Assembly: GCA_025462725.1 (NCBI GenBank)
Contig: JAOAPE010000001.1
Location: forward strand, 248,001-312,000
From: Terriglobales bacterium
Lineage (GTDB): Bacteria > Acidobacteriota > Terriglobia > Terriglobales > Acidobacteriaceae
Direction of reading: 5' to 3'
DNA: 64,000 nucleotides
In this document: positions 34,452 through 42,953 of the stretch, one piece after another
How positions within the stretch are numbered: the first letter of the stretch is position 1
How the letters are laid out: every line of letters begins with the position of its first letter
Translations under genes and position numbers: made by a program
The notes under the pieces: generated by a model
Told to the model about the DNA's origin: nothing
The model's database searches: none
What the model saw: the letters and a program-made list of their open reading frames with translations, nothing else

Positions 34452-35372
34452 TCAAATGCCGGTGGCGAGTGGCTTGGTGCGGTCAGTGGTGAGGGAAGGA
34501 ACGGCGCTGATCAATCCCCTTGTGTAGGGATGGTTAGGGGTGGCGAAGACTTGTTTGATGTCGCCGGTTTCGACGATCTCGCCGCGGTACATGACGGCGA
34601 CTCGTTTGGCGACGCGAGAGACGACGCCGAGGTCATGCGAGATGAAGAGCATGGCCAGGCCGAATCGTTGGCGGAGGTCGTTGAGGAGATCGAGAATTTG
34701 TGCCTGGATGGTGACGTCGAGCGCTGTGGTGGGTTCGTCGGCGATGAGGAGTTGCGGGCGGTTGACGAGCATCATTGCGATCATGATGCGTTGTCGCATG
34801 CCGCCGGAGAGTTGGTGTGGATAGTCGCGGGCGCGGCGTTCGTGCTGCGGGATTGCGACTTCGCGCATGGCATCGACGGCGCGGCGCCAGGCTTCGGATT
34901 TTGTGACGCGAGTGTGCGCGAGAACGGCTTCGGCGATCTGGTCGCCGACGCGCATGACCGGGTTGAGCGCGGACATTGGCTCCTGAAAGATCATGGCTAT
35001 GTGTCGGCCGCGGATGGAGCGCATGGCGGCTTCAGGAAGTTGGAGAAGATCGAAAGGCGCTTCGGTGCGAGCAGGCTTGTCGGGAGTCTCGACGGTGGGC
35101 GAAAAGAAAATGCTTCCGGTGGCGCGGGCTTGCGGGGCGAGCAGTCGCATGATGGCGAGCGAGGTGACGGATTTGCCGGAGCCGGATTCACCGACGAGTC
35201 CGAGGACTTCGCCGGCCTCGATGCAGAAGGAGACGCCGCGGACGGCATGGGCGAGCGGAGCGGGGCTGCCGGAGTTTGCGGCGAGAACGAAATCGATGTT
35301 GAGATTTGTTACTTGCAACAAGGGAGTGGCCAAGCGGCTATGGTAGCAGGGGTTGACTAACAGCGAAGCCAT
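34452..35372 (-). CDS. peptide/nickel-type ABC transporter ATPase (OppD/DppD family), orphan
   Basis: A 306-aa ABC ATPase. Walker A GLVGESGSGKSVTSLAIMRLL, Q-loop region IAMIFQEPMSALNPVMRVGDQIAEAV, signature QLSGGMRQRIMIAMML, Walker B LLIADEPTTALDVTIQAQILDLL and H-loop FISHDLGVV are complete. The C-terminal NHPYTRGLISAVPSL is the OppD/DppD oligopeptide-binding tail, slightly shorter than usual. The family powers import of peptides or nickel together with a second ATPase, two permeases and a binding protein; none is next to it in the window. It lies immediately right of the parS region and its coding strand is C-rich, the reverse of parA. Confidence 0.9.
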   Translation of the reverse strand: MASLLVNPCYHSRLATPLLQVTNLNIDFVLAANSGSPAPLAHAVRGVSFCIEAGEVLGLVGESGSGKSVTSLAIMRLLAPQARATGSIFFSPTVETPDKPARTEAPFDLLQLPEAAMRSIRGRHIAMIFQEPMSALNPVMRVGDQIAEAVLAHTRVTKSEAWRRAVDAMREVAIPQHERRARDYPHQLSGGMRQRIMIAMMLVNRPQLLIADEPTTALDVTIQAQILDLLNDLRQRFGLAMLFISHDLGVVSRVAKRVAVMYRGEIVETGDIKQVFATPNHPYTRGLISAVPSLTTDRTKPLATGI

Positions 35373-35636
35373 CGTAACCGCGGATAAAAGAAAGATAAAA
35401 GACGGACAAGGCGGATGCGGGTTGTTTGGGGGCGTGAACTCGAACCTGTGGTCGGTTAGTTTCCGCGTTTCAAGTGGGCGAAGTCAGTTTCGAGTTTCGG
35501 AGTTTCAAAGGCGGAAGCAAGAGCATCCACCGCCAATGACGCAAAGGTGCGCAAAGGGAAAGGCAACGGTCAAGCTAACCGGGGATCGAAGAAAAACAAG
35601 AGACGCATAAAGCTAGCCGAAAGTACTTCCCCGCCT
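35373..35636. repeat. 264-bp intergenic region with repeat phrases
   Basis: No gene is seen. Contains a GTTTCGAGTTTCGGAGTTTCAAAGG phrase of the 'gaaactcgaaact' family (about 35490-35513) and CCGCCAATGACGCAAAGGTGCGCAAAGGG, the reverse orientation of the phrase found left of 33 kb. Confidence 0.5.
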
Positions 35637-35957
35637 TTACCCCGTCACGCTCATAGTTTTTGGAGGAATTGGAGGATCCTGAGTAACTGCAGGAATTGTA
35701 GGAACTGAGTCCGAGGGGGCACTTAACTTTTCCAAGTCCTTCTGGGATTGATTAAAGGCTGTTGTCCATTCCGAGTAGGTCTCTCCCATCAACTTAAAAC
35801 AAGCAATCGTGCGGTAAAGCATGACGATGAATAGCAAGCAAGCTGCGGTGGTCTCGGTATGGCTTACGGTGGCATTCAAAGTGTCTCCGGACCGCATCGT
35901 TCTTAGGTCTTCAACAATCACCACGCACTGAGCAATGACGGCGGTCCACATTATCAA
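35637..35957 (-). CDS. small membrane protein, possibly the displaced C-terminus of the upstream gene
   Basis: A 106-aa frame with two hydrophobic stretches (MIMWTAVIAQCVVIVEDL and TTAACLLFIVMLYRTIACF), an amphipathic linker and a Pro-rich cytosolic tail. The ATG overlaps the stop of the upstream gene by four bases (ATGA), the form expected for translational coupling. However, upstream of this ATG the same frame stays open and reads TPPNLGQEVVRLPSL, more natural than the ARRLSAFPA end of the other frame. A one-base change in a C-run at about 35992-35997 would fuse the two genes into one membrane protein of roughly 340 aa. No family is recognised. Confidence 0.6.
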   Translation of the reverse strand: MIMWTAVIAQCVVIVEDLRTMRSGDTLNATVSHTETTAACLLFIVMLYRTIACFKLMGETYSEWTTAFNQSQKDLEKLSAPSDSVPTIPAVTQDPPIPPKTMSVTG

Positions 35958-36661
35958 GCTGGGAAGGCGGACAACCTCCTGGCCAAGGTTGGGGGGAGTG
36001 GCGGGTTGATCCGGCTAGGAGGCACGGTCAACACTTGCGTCATTGCAAGTAGATCGTAGGCAACCGGTAACTCCTTCAATTCGGCCGCGAAGTCAAAGAC
36101 TTGCCGAATGTTGTCATGCTGGCGGCGCAAGCTGAACTGGAACCAGCTTAAGAGGAAGGTGAAAGTCAATCCAGAAACCAAGCTTAGATCATTAATGTCA
36201 AAAGCAATGCCCAGCACCGGCACAGTGAAAGCCATCACCCTGGTGTTCATGATCTGCTGAAGGTCAGCTTCGTTCTTGCGGGCTTCTGCGAGAGAGAAAT
36301 TCCATTGCCGGATGTAGTTGACGGCGCTGTCGTGGTCGGCCTTGGTCAGCTTTTGGGCGCAGCGATATTCAAAATCCCGGCGGTCGAGTGCATCGTTATG
36401 ACCGCGGGCCGATTCTGTGACAGGCAAGTCCGCTGGCGAAAGCCCTTTGGAGTACACCGATTGCGGTTCGCAGGTCAATATCCAAACCGCATTCTGAGCG
36501 GTGGTGAGGCGAAGTGTGGCCCAGCTCAAGTTTTCCTGTTCCCACGTGGAAGCAAGAACCAGGACCACTCCCAACTGCAACAGAAAAATAATCCAGCGAC
36601 ATCGCTTTGATGCCTCGTCAGCGTAAGTGATAGCTAACTTGGTTTCCTCGGAAATTGCCAT
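35954..36661 (-). CDS. membrane protein of unknown function in the patatin operon
   Basis: A 235-aa protein with a strong ribosome site (GCAGGAGG before the ATG). One membrane segment lies near the N-terminus (WIIFLLQLGVVLVLAS). A long, probably extracytoplasmic, charged region follows (about 40-135, with two Cys), then two segments separated by a short polar stretch (VMAFTVPVLGIAFDI and LVSGLTFTFLLSWFQF). The last residues LARRLSAFPA may be out of frame (see the overlapping gene). It is 41 bp downstream of the patatin-like gene and surely co-transcribed. I do not recognise the family; the constant position suggests it partners the phospholipase. Confidence 0.75.
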   Translation of the reverse strand: MAISEETKLAITYADEASKRCRWIIFLLQLGVVLVLASTWEQENLSWATLRLTTAQNAVWILTCEPQSVYSKGLSPADLPVTESARGHNDALDRRDFEYRCAQKLTKADHDSAVNYIRQWNFSLAEARKNEADLQQIMNTRVMAFTVPVLGIAFDINDLSLVSGLTFTFLLSWFQFSLRRQHDNIRQVFDFAAELKELPVAYDLLAMTQVLTVPPSRINPPLPPTLARRLSAFPA

Positions 36662-36702
36662 GTGAATCCTCCTGCATAAATCTGCGGCTTTATTGAAAGT
36701 GT

Positions 36703-39459
36703 TTAGCGCTGCTCTACTAATTTGACGGCTATAGGAATCCTGATCCGGAACTGGTGCTCGGCGTAAAGCGCCGCGCTACTCACGAATTGGGACAGAGAAG
36801 CTGTGCCTGGAGGCAATTTCATTCTCTTCAATTCCCCGGCCATGTGACGGACGGTGTGGAGACCAAGACTGCGGTAACTTTCAAATTGGGATTCGCTGAA
36901 CCACTGTTCGGTTGTGGGTTGTTGCGGGAACAGCGGATCTGATGAAGCATATTGGGCGACGTCCGCCGGCTCTTCTCCGCAGAGCACTGGTTTGATGTAA
37001 ATCAGCGTACCGACAGTGGCGGCTGTTCCATCAACACAGGGATAATCAATTTTTCCAATTGCGCAGTGCCGGTGGTTAATCTTGCTGGGAAGAGCATCTT
37101 TTTCGAACTCGATCGGGACACCCATGTCGATCCGGATCTTCCTGACTGCATTCCCAAGATCCTCAAAGGTGTAATCTGGATCAGCCCCTGCGTCGACCAC
37201 AATGATGGTTGTGCAACGCCGCAAGACCAATTCATACAGCCCCAAATTTTCGAAGTGTCCGCCGTCTGAAAGATAGATCCACTCCTGGGTGTCGTTTGTT
37301 TGGCCCAAGGCTTCGTCTAGCAGAGGCTTGAAGGCATACTTCGGAGCATTCTTGGACCAGGATTCTCGTCCCACCTCATTTGGATTCGGGAGCCACCATC
37401 CCAAACGGACGTTGAAGAATGTCATTACGGCAGTAAGTATTGGTGAAGAGTTGTAGCCCATGTTCGGACTGGCGGCTGCGCCGGAAATCGCTACCGCCGT
37501 TCCCAAAGTGACACCTCCATCCCCTCCGTATTGGTGTGTTCTTTGGTAGGATCCTCTCGGATCTCCATCCTTCGTTGTAAGCATGCAACTACCGCAGTGC
37601 AATGCAGAAAAAGAAAAGGATTCGGCTTTCCTTTGTTGCCAAGCGAGGTTATCTCCCTTTACCAAGTTCAATGCAGCATTAATCAGGTGAAGAGGTGTTT
37701 CGACAACCGCCGACGAGTCATGTGGCCGGTTGATTCTTGCAAGAGAGATATTGTCAGCTGGATCAAAACCGCTAAACAGGTTTGGGTTTCTCTTTCGCGA
37801 AGCTCCAAGGTATGCCCGAATAAGCCGGTTACGATACATAGAATGAAGCGAAAATTTGTTCACATTCACAAAGCCTGAAGCCAAGAACATTATTCCGAGC
37901 TCAAGAGGCAGGGCTAAAAGAAATGCCAGCACGATATCTACATCTACGCTCTTGACGGCTGCTGCAGCTTCTTGGATCAGAAACTCATTTGCGTAGCACA
38001 AGAACGTGGCCACAACCAATATGCCGACGATACCGAATAGTGGCAGTAGCACAGCAGCGAATTGGCTAAGGGTACTTTGGCCATCCGTCTTGTTGGAAGA
38101 TGTCTTAGAGCTGGCGCCGATCTTACTGGCTATGAATGAAATAACTGCACCGACGCCAGCTATGCTGAACCTAGACTTGAGAGTAGCTATTTGCGGTACC
38201 ATTTTGGCCGCAAAGACAAAAACGACGGTGGCCAACACCAGCCAGAAAATCGTCGCTAAGAGCACATAAGCACCGGAACGCGCCCACCATTCCCGGTCTT
38301 CGTCTTCCGTGAATTTGCTTGTCAAGCCCACCAGTAGTATTCCAACGAAGCCAATGATGCTCATAATGATGGGAACACTAAGGAGGACAAACATTTCAGG
38401 CGAATGCATGAACCCGGGCAGTCGATTGACTGCGGTAGCCGCAACGTAAGCGAGTGTGCCGCCGCAGAGACCTGACACCACTGCCGCAAAAATCGCTTTG
38501 CCGAAATGGCTGGTTCTCTGAAGTGCAGAGGCATTTGCAATTGCGCCGGAAACTCCGGAGGGTTCCTGGACCAGGGCTATGAGCGTTCCAATCGAATGCA
38601 CTAACGCTGCATACATCCAGAAGTATTCGAGGGTGTTCCATTTTCCGCTGAATCCATTGCTGAGATACCAGTAAATTGAAAGCATGACAGCCCAAAGCAA
38701 CAATGGAAGCAGACACCAGGAAAAGTAGGACTTTTCGCCTTTGTTGGAGTTGCCAAATGCCGGCAGGTTTGCAATTGCAAACCGTACCCCCACAATTCCC
38801 GCCAGAGTCCCGAAACCGAGGATGAAGTACAAATAGCTCTCGTCAACTTGTCCCGTATGCAATTTCAAGAGTTCAGCGGCAATGCGCGGAACTAACATGA
38901 TGGTGGTCAAAAGAGGAATGAGAATGAACCAATTCAGGGTCACATTCCGTAATGAAGTTGCAATCAACGTCCAAGTGTCTGCCGAAGTAGCCCCGAGTTG
39001 GGGGCTGAGGTAGTTGCTATATTTTCTTAAGTGCTCCAGGGGCTTAGGCTCGGGAGCGAGAGGATCGCTTGCAGCCGCCGAAAGGTCAGCGATGACTCCA
39101 CTCAACCCCAAACTGTGTTGCTCGCGCCAGCGTGTCAACCATCCACCCAGGAAGCCTCCACCAGAAACCGTGGAGAGATAGTCAATCTGCTTTAGGACGC
39201 CATCGTCCTCTCCGGACAATTGTGCCAGGCCCTGAAGCACACCCAAGCCAAAAGTCGCGCTGCGAATCCCACCGCCTGAAAAACAAATGCCCGATCTCTT
39301 CTGCTTGTTCAAAGAACACAGCAGCGGACTCATCCGCTCGGGAAGGTCTTTCGACCTATTGGGACTTAACGCCTCTGCTTCTTCGCGAAGGACTTGGCTC
39401 AGCGACAGTGGATTGATAACAGCCGCAGTCTTGGAGGAGAACAAATTTTTGACTTTCAA
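36703..39459 (-). CDS. polytopic patatin-like phospholipase
   Basis: A 918-aa protein starting at a TTG at 39459 with AAAGGA upstream. Patatin motifs are split in sequence: the oxyanion loop SGGGIRSAT (61-69) and nucleophile S99 in DYLSTVSGGGFLGGW near the N-terminus, and the catalytic Asp at 732 in YLSDGGHFENLGLYELVLRRC. Between them are nine or ten hydrophobic segments (about 176-531). So the lipase domain is assembled from both ends around a membrane domain, as in other large membrane patatin-like proteins that share the DYLSTVSGGG and DGGHFENLG motifs. The predicted reaction is hydrolysis of membrane phospholipid acyl esters. It is third from the end of a compact operon and its base composition is less skewed than its neighbours. 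Confidence 0.9.
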   Translation of the reverse strand: MKVKNLFSSKTAAVINPLSLSQVLREEAEALSPNRSKDLPERMSPLLCSLNKQKRSGICFSGGGIRSATFGLGVLQGLAQLSGEDDGVLKQIDYLSTVSGGGFLGGWLTRWREQHSLGLSGVIADLSAAASDPLAPEPKPLEHLRKYSNYLSPQLGATSADTWTLIATSLRNVTLNWFILIPLLTTIMLVPRIAAELLKLHTGQVDESYLYFILGFGTLAGIVGVRFAIANLPAFGNSNKGEKSYFSWCLLPLLLWAVMLSIYWYLSNGFSGKWNTLEYFWMYAALVHSIGTLIALVQEPSGVSGAIANASALQRTSHFGKAIFAAVVSGLCGGTLAYVAATAVNRLPGFMHSPEMFVLLSVPIIMSIIGFVGILLVGLTSKFTEDEDREWWARSGAYVLLATIFWLVLATVVFVFAAKMVPQIATLKSRFSIAGVGAVISFIASKIGASSKTSSNKTDGQSTLSQFAAVLLPLFGIVGILVVATFLCYANEFLIQEAAAAVKSVDVDIVLAFLLALPLELGIMFLASGFVNVNKFSLHSMYRNRLIRAYLGASRKRNPNLFSGFDPADNISLARINRPHDSSAVVETPLHLINAALNLVKGDNLAWQQRKAESFSFSALHCGSCMLTTKDGDPRGSYQRTHQYGGDGGVTLGTAVAISGAAASPNMGYNSSPILTAVMTFFNVRLGWWLPNPNEVGRESWSKNAPKYAFKPLLDEALGQTNDTQEWIYLSDGGHFENLGLYELVLRRCTTIIVVDAGADPDYTFEDLGNAVRKIRIDMGVPIEFEKDALPSKINHRHCAIGKIDYPCVDGTAATVGTLIYIKPVLCGEEPADVAQYASSDPLFPQQPTTEQWFSESQFESYRSLGLHTVRHMAGELKRMKLPPGTASLSQFVSSAALYAEHQFRIRIPIAVKLVEQR

Positions 39460-39486
39460 GGGGTGGTCCTTTCTTGATCAGGATGG

Positions 39487-41034
39487 TTAAAAGCCCCGTA
39501 TTTTGGCGACAAGTTTTCCGACATCAAATTTTGTGCCGAAGAGGAATCGCAAATCATCTTTGGCAAAATTCTTGACCACCCCGGATGAGGATGGCGTGCC
39601 TTGGAGTCGAAGGTTGGCGCTGAATCCGATGACCAGCGGTGTGCTGGGCACTTTCAATAACCCCTCCATGCCGGCACGGAGAAGCCGCTTGCGGAAATCC
39701 GTCCCATTCAGAGTCATGGTGGTTTCCAAATTACTGAATCGACCAACAAAGATATCCAGGTGACTGATCAATTCCGGGGCTTGGTTTTCAGTGCTCGCCA
39801 TTTTGTAGTGTCCAAGCCGGACTCCGTAGGCGGAGAAGACGTAAAACCTTTCGTTGCTGACGGGCGTGATCGTAACGCCGGTTGCAGCAGTGGCTCCGGT
39901 AGCGGGCTGCTGGATAGCTTCAGTGGGTGTCTCAAATCCGACCTTTGCCAAGGGCGCGATGAAAAGGCCGTTGGGCGCACCGTTGTATTCCCATCGGGCG
40001 GTGACCACGGGAAAATAGGCTCCCATTTGGAAGAGCGCAGCCTTTCTGGAAACCAGGAAGGAATCGAGCGAAGCGGCGGTGTTGTTTGTGGAGCTACCTC
40101 CAGTGCCTGTTCCGCCGCTCGCATTGTCGGTCACAGCAACGGGCACGGCGGTCAGCCTTGATTCGAAGAAAGTATTGATGCCCACGGGGGAGCCAGTTGT
40201 TTCGGCAGAATCGTTCTTAAGCCTTCTCCAGGTCTTGTCCAAACTGAAAGAGAGAAAAAGATCTTGTTTGGAAAAGCTTTCGCGTTCGCGGGAACTCAAA
40301 ATGCCAGAGGTGAAATACGCCCTTACTCGACCCCAATCGGTGAGTGAAACAACTTGTGTTACAGGTGAACTGACGACCTTCGTTACTCCGGGCGCGGGAT
40401 TGCTCAAGGCTTGCTGTACGGAGATCGCTTGACCGGCGTTCAAAGGGTTAGCGAGTTCTACAGAAAAGAAGCCGTTGGAGTCGGTGGTCAACGAAGCACT
40501 CGGATTCTTTAGATCCGCGGCAACGCCGTCAACCATCACGCGGACCTTGGTCTCATTACCATTGGCGCCAGAAGTGGTGGGAGTAGCCAATCCACTGAGC
40601 GTAGTGACCCCTTCCGAGACCCTAGTGATGATCCTGGCATCGACCGACTGAACACCTGGGTTGGCGCCCGCGACTTGCGCAACGGGGTAATCAGTGGAAA
40701 CAACAATCTTGTAAACGGTGGAAGAAATCTCAGTGGAATCGGAGTCGAGAACCTTAACGGTGAATTGAAAGCCGTCCGGCTTGGCCTGAGTAGGACGGCC
40801 ACTCAACACGCCGGTGTTGTCCAAAGTGAGCCCGTTCGGCAGCGTGGCCTTATCAACTTCGTAAGTGACAGGACCAATGATCTGATCCTTCTTGCGCTTG
40901 GCACCATAGGTCAGGCGGATTCCATAGTCTTGCTTAAGGCTGGCTGGATTCAGAGGTATGGCATCGTCTGCGAACGACGATATAGAAAAGGTCAAACAAA
41001 GTACGAGAACGAGCAGGGGGGACTTTCTATTCAT
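39487..41034 (-). CDS. exported Ig-like/beta-barrel surface protein, first gene of the patatin operon
   Basis: A 515-aa protein with a signal peptide (SPLLVLVLCLTFSISSFA) and a ribosome site (GAGGAAAT before ATG). Residues about 25-125 form a putative Ig domain with the motif LPNGLTLDNTGVLSGRPTQ. A second beta-rich region follows (about 130-225, SGANGNETKVRVMVDGVAADL). From about 235 the sequence alternates polar and hydrophobic residues in short strands separated by turns (RVRAYFTSGILSSR..., ERFYVFSAYGVRLGHYK, HLDIFVGRFSNLETTM, LRFLFGTKFDVGKLVAKIRGF), and ends with an aromatic residue, as in outer-membrane barrels. It likely sits in the outer membrane and pairs with the inner-membrane patatin gene 27 bp downstream. 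Confidence 0.78.
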   Translation of the reverse strand: MNRKSPLLVLVLCLTFSISSFADDAIPLNPASLKQDYGIRLTYGAKRKKDQIIGPVTYEVDKATLPNGLTLDNTGVLSGRPTQAKPDGFQFTVKVLDSDSTEISSTVYKIVVSTDYPVAQVAGANPGVQSVDARIITRVSEGVTTLSGLATPTTSGANGNETKVRVMVDGVAADLKNPSASLTTDSNGFFSVELANPLNAGQAISVQQALSNPAPGVTKVVSSPVTQVVSLTDWGRVRAYFTSGILSSRERESFSKQDLFLSFSLDKTWRRLKNDSAETTGSPVGINTFFESRLTAVPVAVTDNASGGTGTGGSSTNNTAASLDSFLVSRKAALFQMGAYFPVVTARWEYNGAPNGLFIAPLAKVGFETPTEAIQQPATGATAATGVTITPVSNERFYVFSAYGVRLGHYKMASTENQAPELISHLDIFVGRFSNLETTMTLNGTDFRKRLLRAGMEGLLKVPSTPLVIGFSANLRLQGTPSSSGVVKNFAKDDLRFLFGTKFDVGKLVAKIRGF

Positions 41035-41434
41035 ATTTCCTCATGGAGAACCATGAGCATCAACACAGTTGGTGCCCTGTGTTCCCTGGGTGACTACATC
41101 ATCTTTTGAATTGCTTGGCCCGTGAACCCAACGGCGGGAGAGACACTTATCTACACGTGAACTAGATGGCTTGCGGAATTGGGGCGCTATTATGCATGCG
41201 CTTGATGAAACGTCACCATTAAAATTCGTTTTTTTGGTTTTCCGGAATTTGAATGTAAAGGCAGGTATGGGTTTGATTCCTGACGGGAGAAGGATTTCTA
41301 GGTCCTGACGTGAGCTTGAGTAGGGGCATAACGTGCCGGGAGTGTTGTCACTATGCTGTTCATTGGCAACTTTGGTGTTCATCGGAGTTTGTGGTTCGCA
41401 AAGGCGCGGGCAGGACATTACAATCCACCCATTC
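41035..41434. other. 400-bp non-coding region between divergent genes
   Basis: It should hold the promoter of the patatin operon (reading left) and that of the SemiSWEET gene (reading right). I see no clear sigma-70 boxes and no repeat family copies, in contrast to most gaps of this window. Open frames here (for example minus-strand 41041-41532) have no family features. Confidence 0.4.
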
Positions 41435-41701
41435 ATGTTGAACAAAGAGGCGATCAATTTTGTGGGGCTGTGTGCGGGGGCGTTGACAACGTTCTCGTTC
41501 TTGCCGCAGTTGGTGGCGACGTTCCGGAGCAAGTCGGCGAAGGGGTTGAGCTATGGATATCTGCTGACGTTTGCCGGGGGCGTGGTCTTGTGGATTTCGT
41601 ATGGAGTGCTGTTGAAGGCGCCGCCGGTGATACTTACGAATGGCGTGACGCTGGGATTGCTGGTAGTGATTGTGGGGTTGAAGGTGCGGTATGAGAGGTA
41701 G
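41435..41701 (+). CDS. SemiSWEET-type sugar transporter (PQ-loop/MtN3 family)
   Basis: An 88-aa protein with three membrane helices: INFVGLCAGALTTFSFLPQLVATFRSKSAKGLSYGYLLTFAGGVVLWISYGVLLKAPPVILTNGVTLGLLVVIVGLKV in outline, with the FLPQ motif in helix 1 and a KGLSYGYL stretch before helix 2. That is the exact size and layout of bacterial SemiSWEETs, which dimerise to move mono- or disaccharides across the inner membrane down the gradient. The start at 41435 (MLNKEAINF) is chosen over 41333 because the upstream residues are Cys/Arg-rich and do not match the family. No ribosome site stands out. Confidence 0.88.
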   Translation: MLNKEAINFVGLCAGALTTFSFLPQLVATFRSKSAKGLSYGYLLTFAGGVVLWISYGVLLKAPPVILTNGVTLGLLVVIVGLKVRYER

Positions 41702-42099
41702 GGGATTTGTGATTGGTGATTTGTAATAGGTGATTGAACGTCAAAAGCAAAGGCTTGCCACGGAATTCACGGATGGCACGGATTTGCAGGAAGAAGGTAT
41801 CGATAGAACGGTAGTACGGGCGTAGGTTTGACCAAAATCTGCTAAACACGTTAGAATTGTTGGAGTTTGTCTGTTCTGCGTGTCCTCTTCAGGGGGGCTG
41901 CCGTGGTCGGCGCGGACGGGAGGAATTCCCGCGCATCCGATACATCCGATAGGAATCAGCAAGCGCAATTTCAAATAAGATTCGCCTGACATAAGTGCGC
42001 GGCGTTCTAGTGCAAGCGCGTAATCCATCTGCATGAAGCAATGGAGCAGGTACGTTGGCTCGATGCGACGGCTTGAAAGTCAGAAGCGACGGAGGTTTT
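41702..42099. other. 398-bp region upstream of rplU
   Basis: Contains a repeat phrase (CAAAGGCTTGCCACGGAATTCACGGATGGCACGGATTTG, about 41748-41786) and then unique sequence. The promoter and any L21 leader of the rplU-rpmA-obgE group must lie here; I cannot define it. The minus-strand frame at 41889-42308 overlaps rplU and looks spurious. Confidence 0.4.
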
Positions 42100-42555
42100 A
42101 TGTACGCGGTCATTCGCGCTGGTGGAAAGCAGTATCGCGTTGCTCCTGGGGACGTGATCAAGTTGGAGTCGTTCGCGTCGTCAGATGACGGCAAAGTGGA
42201 GTTCGCGCAAGGCGACATCCTCGCCGTTTCAGCTGAGGCAGGCAAGATCACCACGGGCGGCAGCGGGGCAAGCGTCTCCGGCGAGATCGTGGACGAGGGC
42301 CGCGGCAAGAAGATCCTGGTCTTCCACTACAAGCGGAAAAAGCAGTACAAGAAGTTGCAGGGGCATCGGCAGGGGTATACGGCAGTGCGGATCACCGAGA
42401 TCGCCCTTGATGGGCAGAAGGTGACTGCGCCGGCATTAGCCGCGCGGAAACCGAAAGCCTCAGCGGAAGCTGCTGCTCCAAAGGCAAAAGCGGCAGCTAA
42501 GAAAGCGGTTCCGAAGAAAAAGGCTGTGGCGAAGAAGGCTACTAAGAAGAAGTAG
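42100..42555 (+). CDS. rplU: 50S ribosomal protein L21 with Lys/Ala-rich C-terminal extension
   Basis: 151 aa from the ATG at 42100, preceded by GGAGG. Residues 1-103 are ordinary bL21 (MYAVIRAGGKQYRVAPGDVIKLES, ... ILVFHYKRKKQYKKLQGHRQGYTAVRITEI). Residues about 104-151 are an added tail of Lys/Ala/Pro (repeats of [14 protein letters not shown] type), absent in E. coli L21. The tail probably binds rRNA or DNA non-specifically; obgE, two genes on, has a similar tail. It is followed by rpmA (80 bp) and then obgE, the common L21-L27-Obg order. Confidence 0.96.
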   Translation: MYAVIRAGGKQYRVAPGDVIKLESFASSDDGKVEFAQGDILAVSAEAGKITTGGSGASVSGEIVDEGRGKKILVFHYKRKKQYKKLQGHRQGYTAVRITEIALDGQKVTAPALAARKPKASAEAAAPKAKAAAKKAVPKKKAVAKKATKKK

Positions 42556-42635
42556 TCAGTGGCTAGTTAGTGTTCTACCAAATTTTGATTTCAAAGCTGA
42601 AGGCTGAACGCTGACAGCTAAAGGCTGGTTTCTCA

Positions 42636-42905
42636 ATGGCACATAAAAAAGGTTTAGGAAGTTCTAAAAACGGGCGCGATTCAAATGCGCAGCGACTTGG
42701 CATCAAGGCGTTCGGGGGACAGTTGGTGCCGGGCGGGTCGATCATCGTGCGTCAGCGTGGAACACCGCTGAAGCCGGGGCTCAATGTTGGTCGCGGCAAA
42801 GATGACACCCTGTTCGCGAAAGTCAGCGGCGTGATCGAGTTCCGCGATCGCGGCGCGAAGGGCAAGTTCGTGTCGATCGTTCCGCAGGAATTGAACAAGG
42901 CGTAA
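42636..42905 (+). CDS. rpmA: 50S ribosomal protein L27
   Basis: An 89-aa bL27 of normal length: [69 protein letters not shown]. The N-terminus lies near the peptidyl-transferase centre in known structures. There is no N-terminal cleavable extension of the Firmicute type. A strong terminator follows 20 bp after the stop, so obgE probably has its own promoter or depends on readthrough. Confidence 0.98.
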   Translation: MAHKKGLGSSKNGRDSNAQRLGIKAFGGQLVPGGSIIVRQRGTPLKPGLNVGRGKDDTLFAKVSGVIEFRDRGAKGKFVSIVPQELNKA

Positions 42906-42925
42906 GCGGGTAAGAGCTTAACGAG

Positions 42926-42953
42926 AGGGCGGGGCTAACGTCCCGCCCTTTTG
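42926..42953 (+). terminator. rho-independent terminator after rpmA
   Basis: Perfect 8-bp GC stem AGGGCGGG/CCCGCCCT with an 8-base loop, followed by TTTT. Well placed after the rplU-rpmA pair. Confidence 0.85.

Noticed and set aside
34530-35360. 276-aa plus-strand frame opposite the ABC ATPase
   Set aside because: Antisense shadow (Gly/Asp/Val-rich) of a gene with complete Walker and signature motifs.
36538-36556. CCCACGTGGAA, a parS-like CACGTG within the membrane protein gene
   Set aside because: The flanks do not match TGTTYCACGTGRAACA (asymmetric by an extra C and G), and it is inside coding sequence.
35637-41034. Patatin operon as a known CBASS or retron defence system
   Set aside because: No nucleotide cyclase, reverse transcriptase or sensor gene is adjacent, and the lipase is a polytopic membrane type, unlike the CapV effectors of CBASS.
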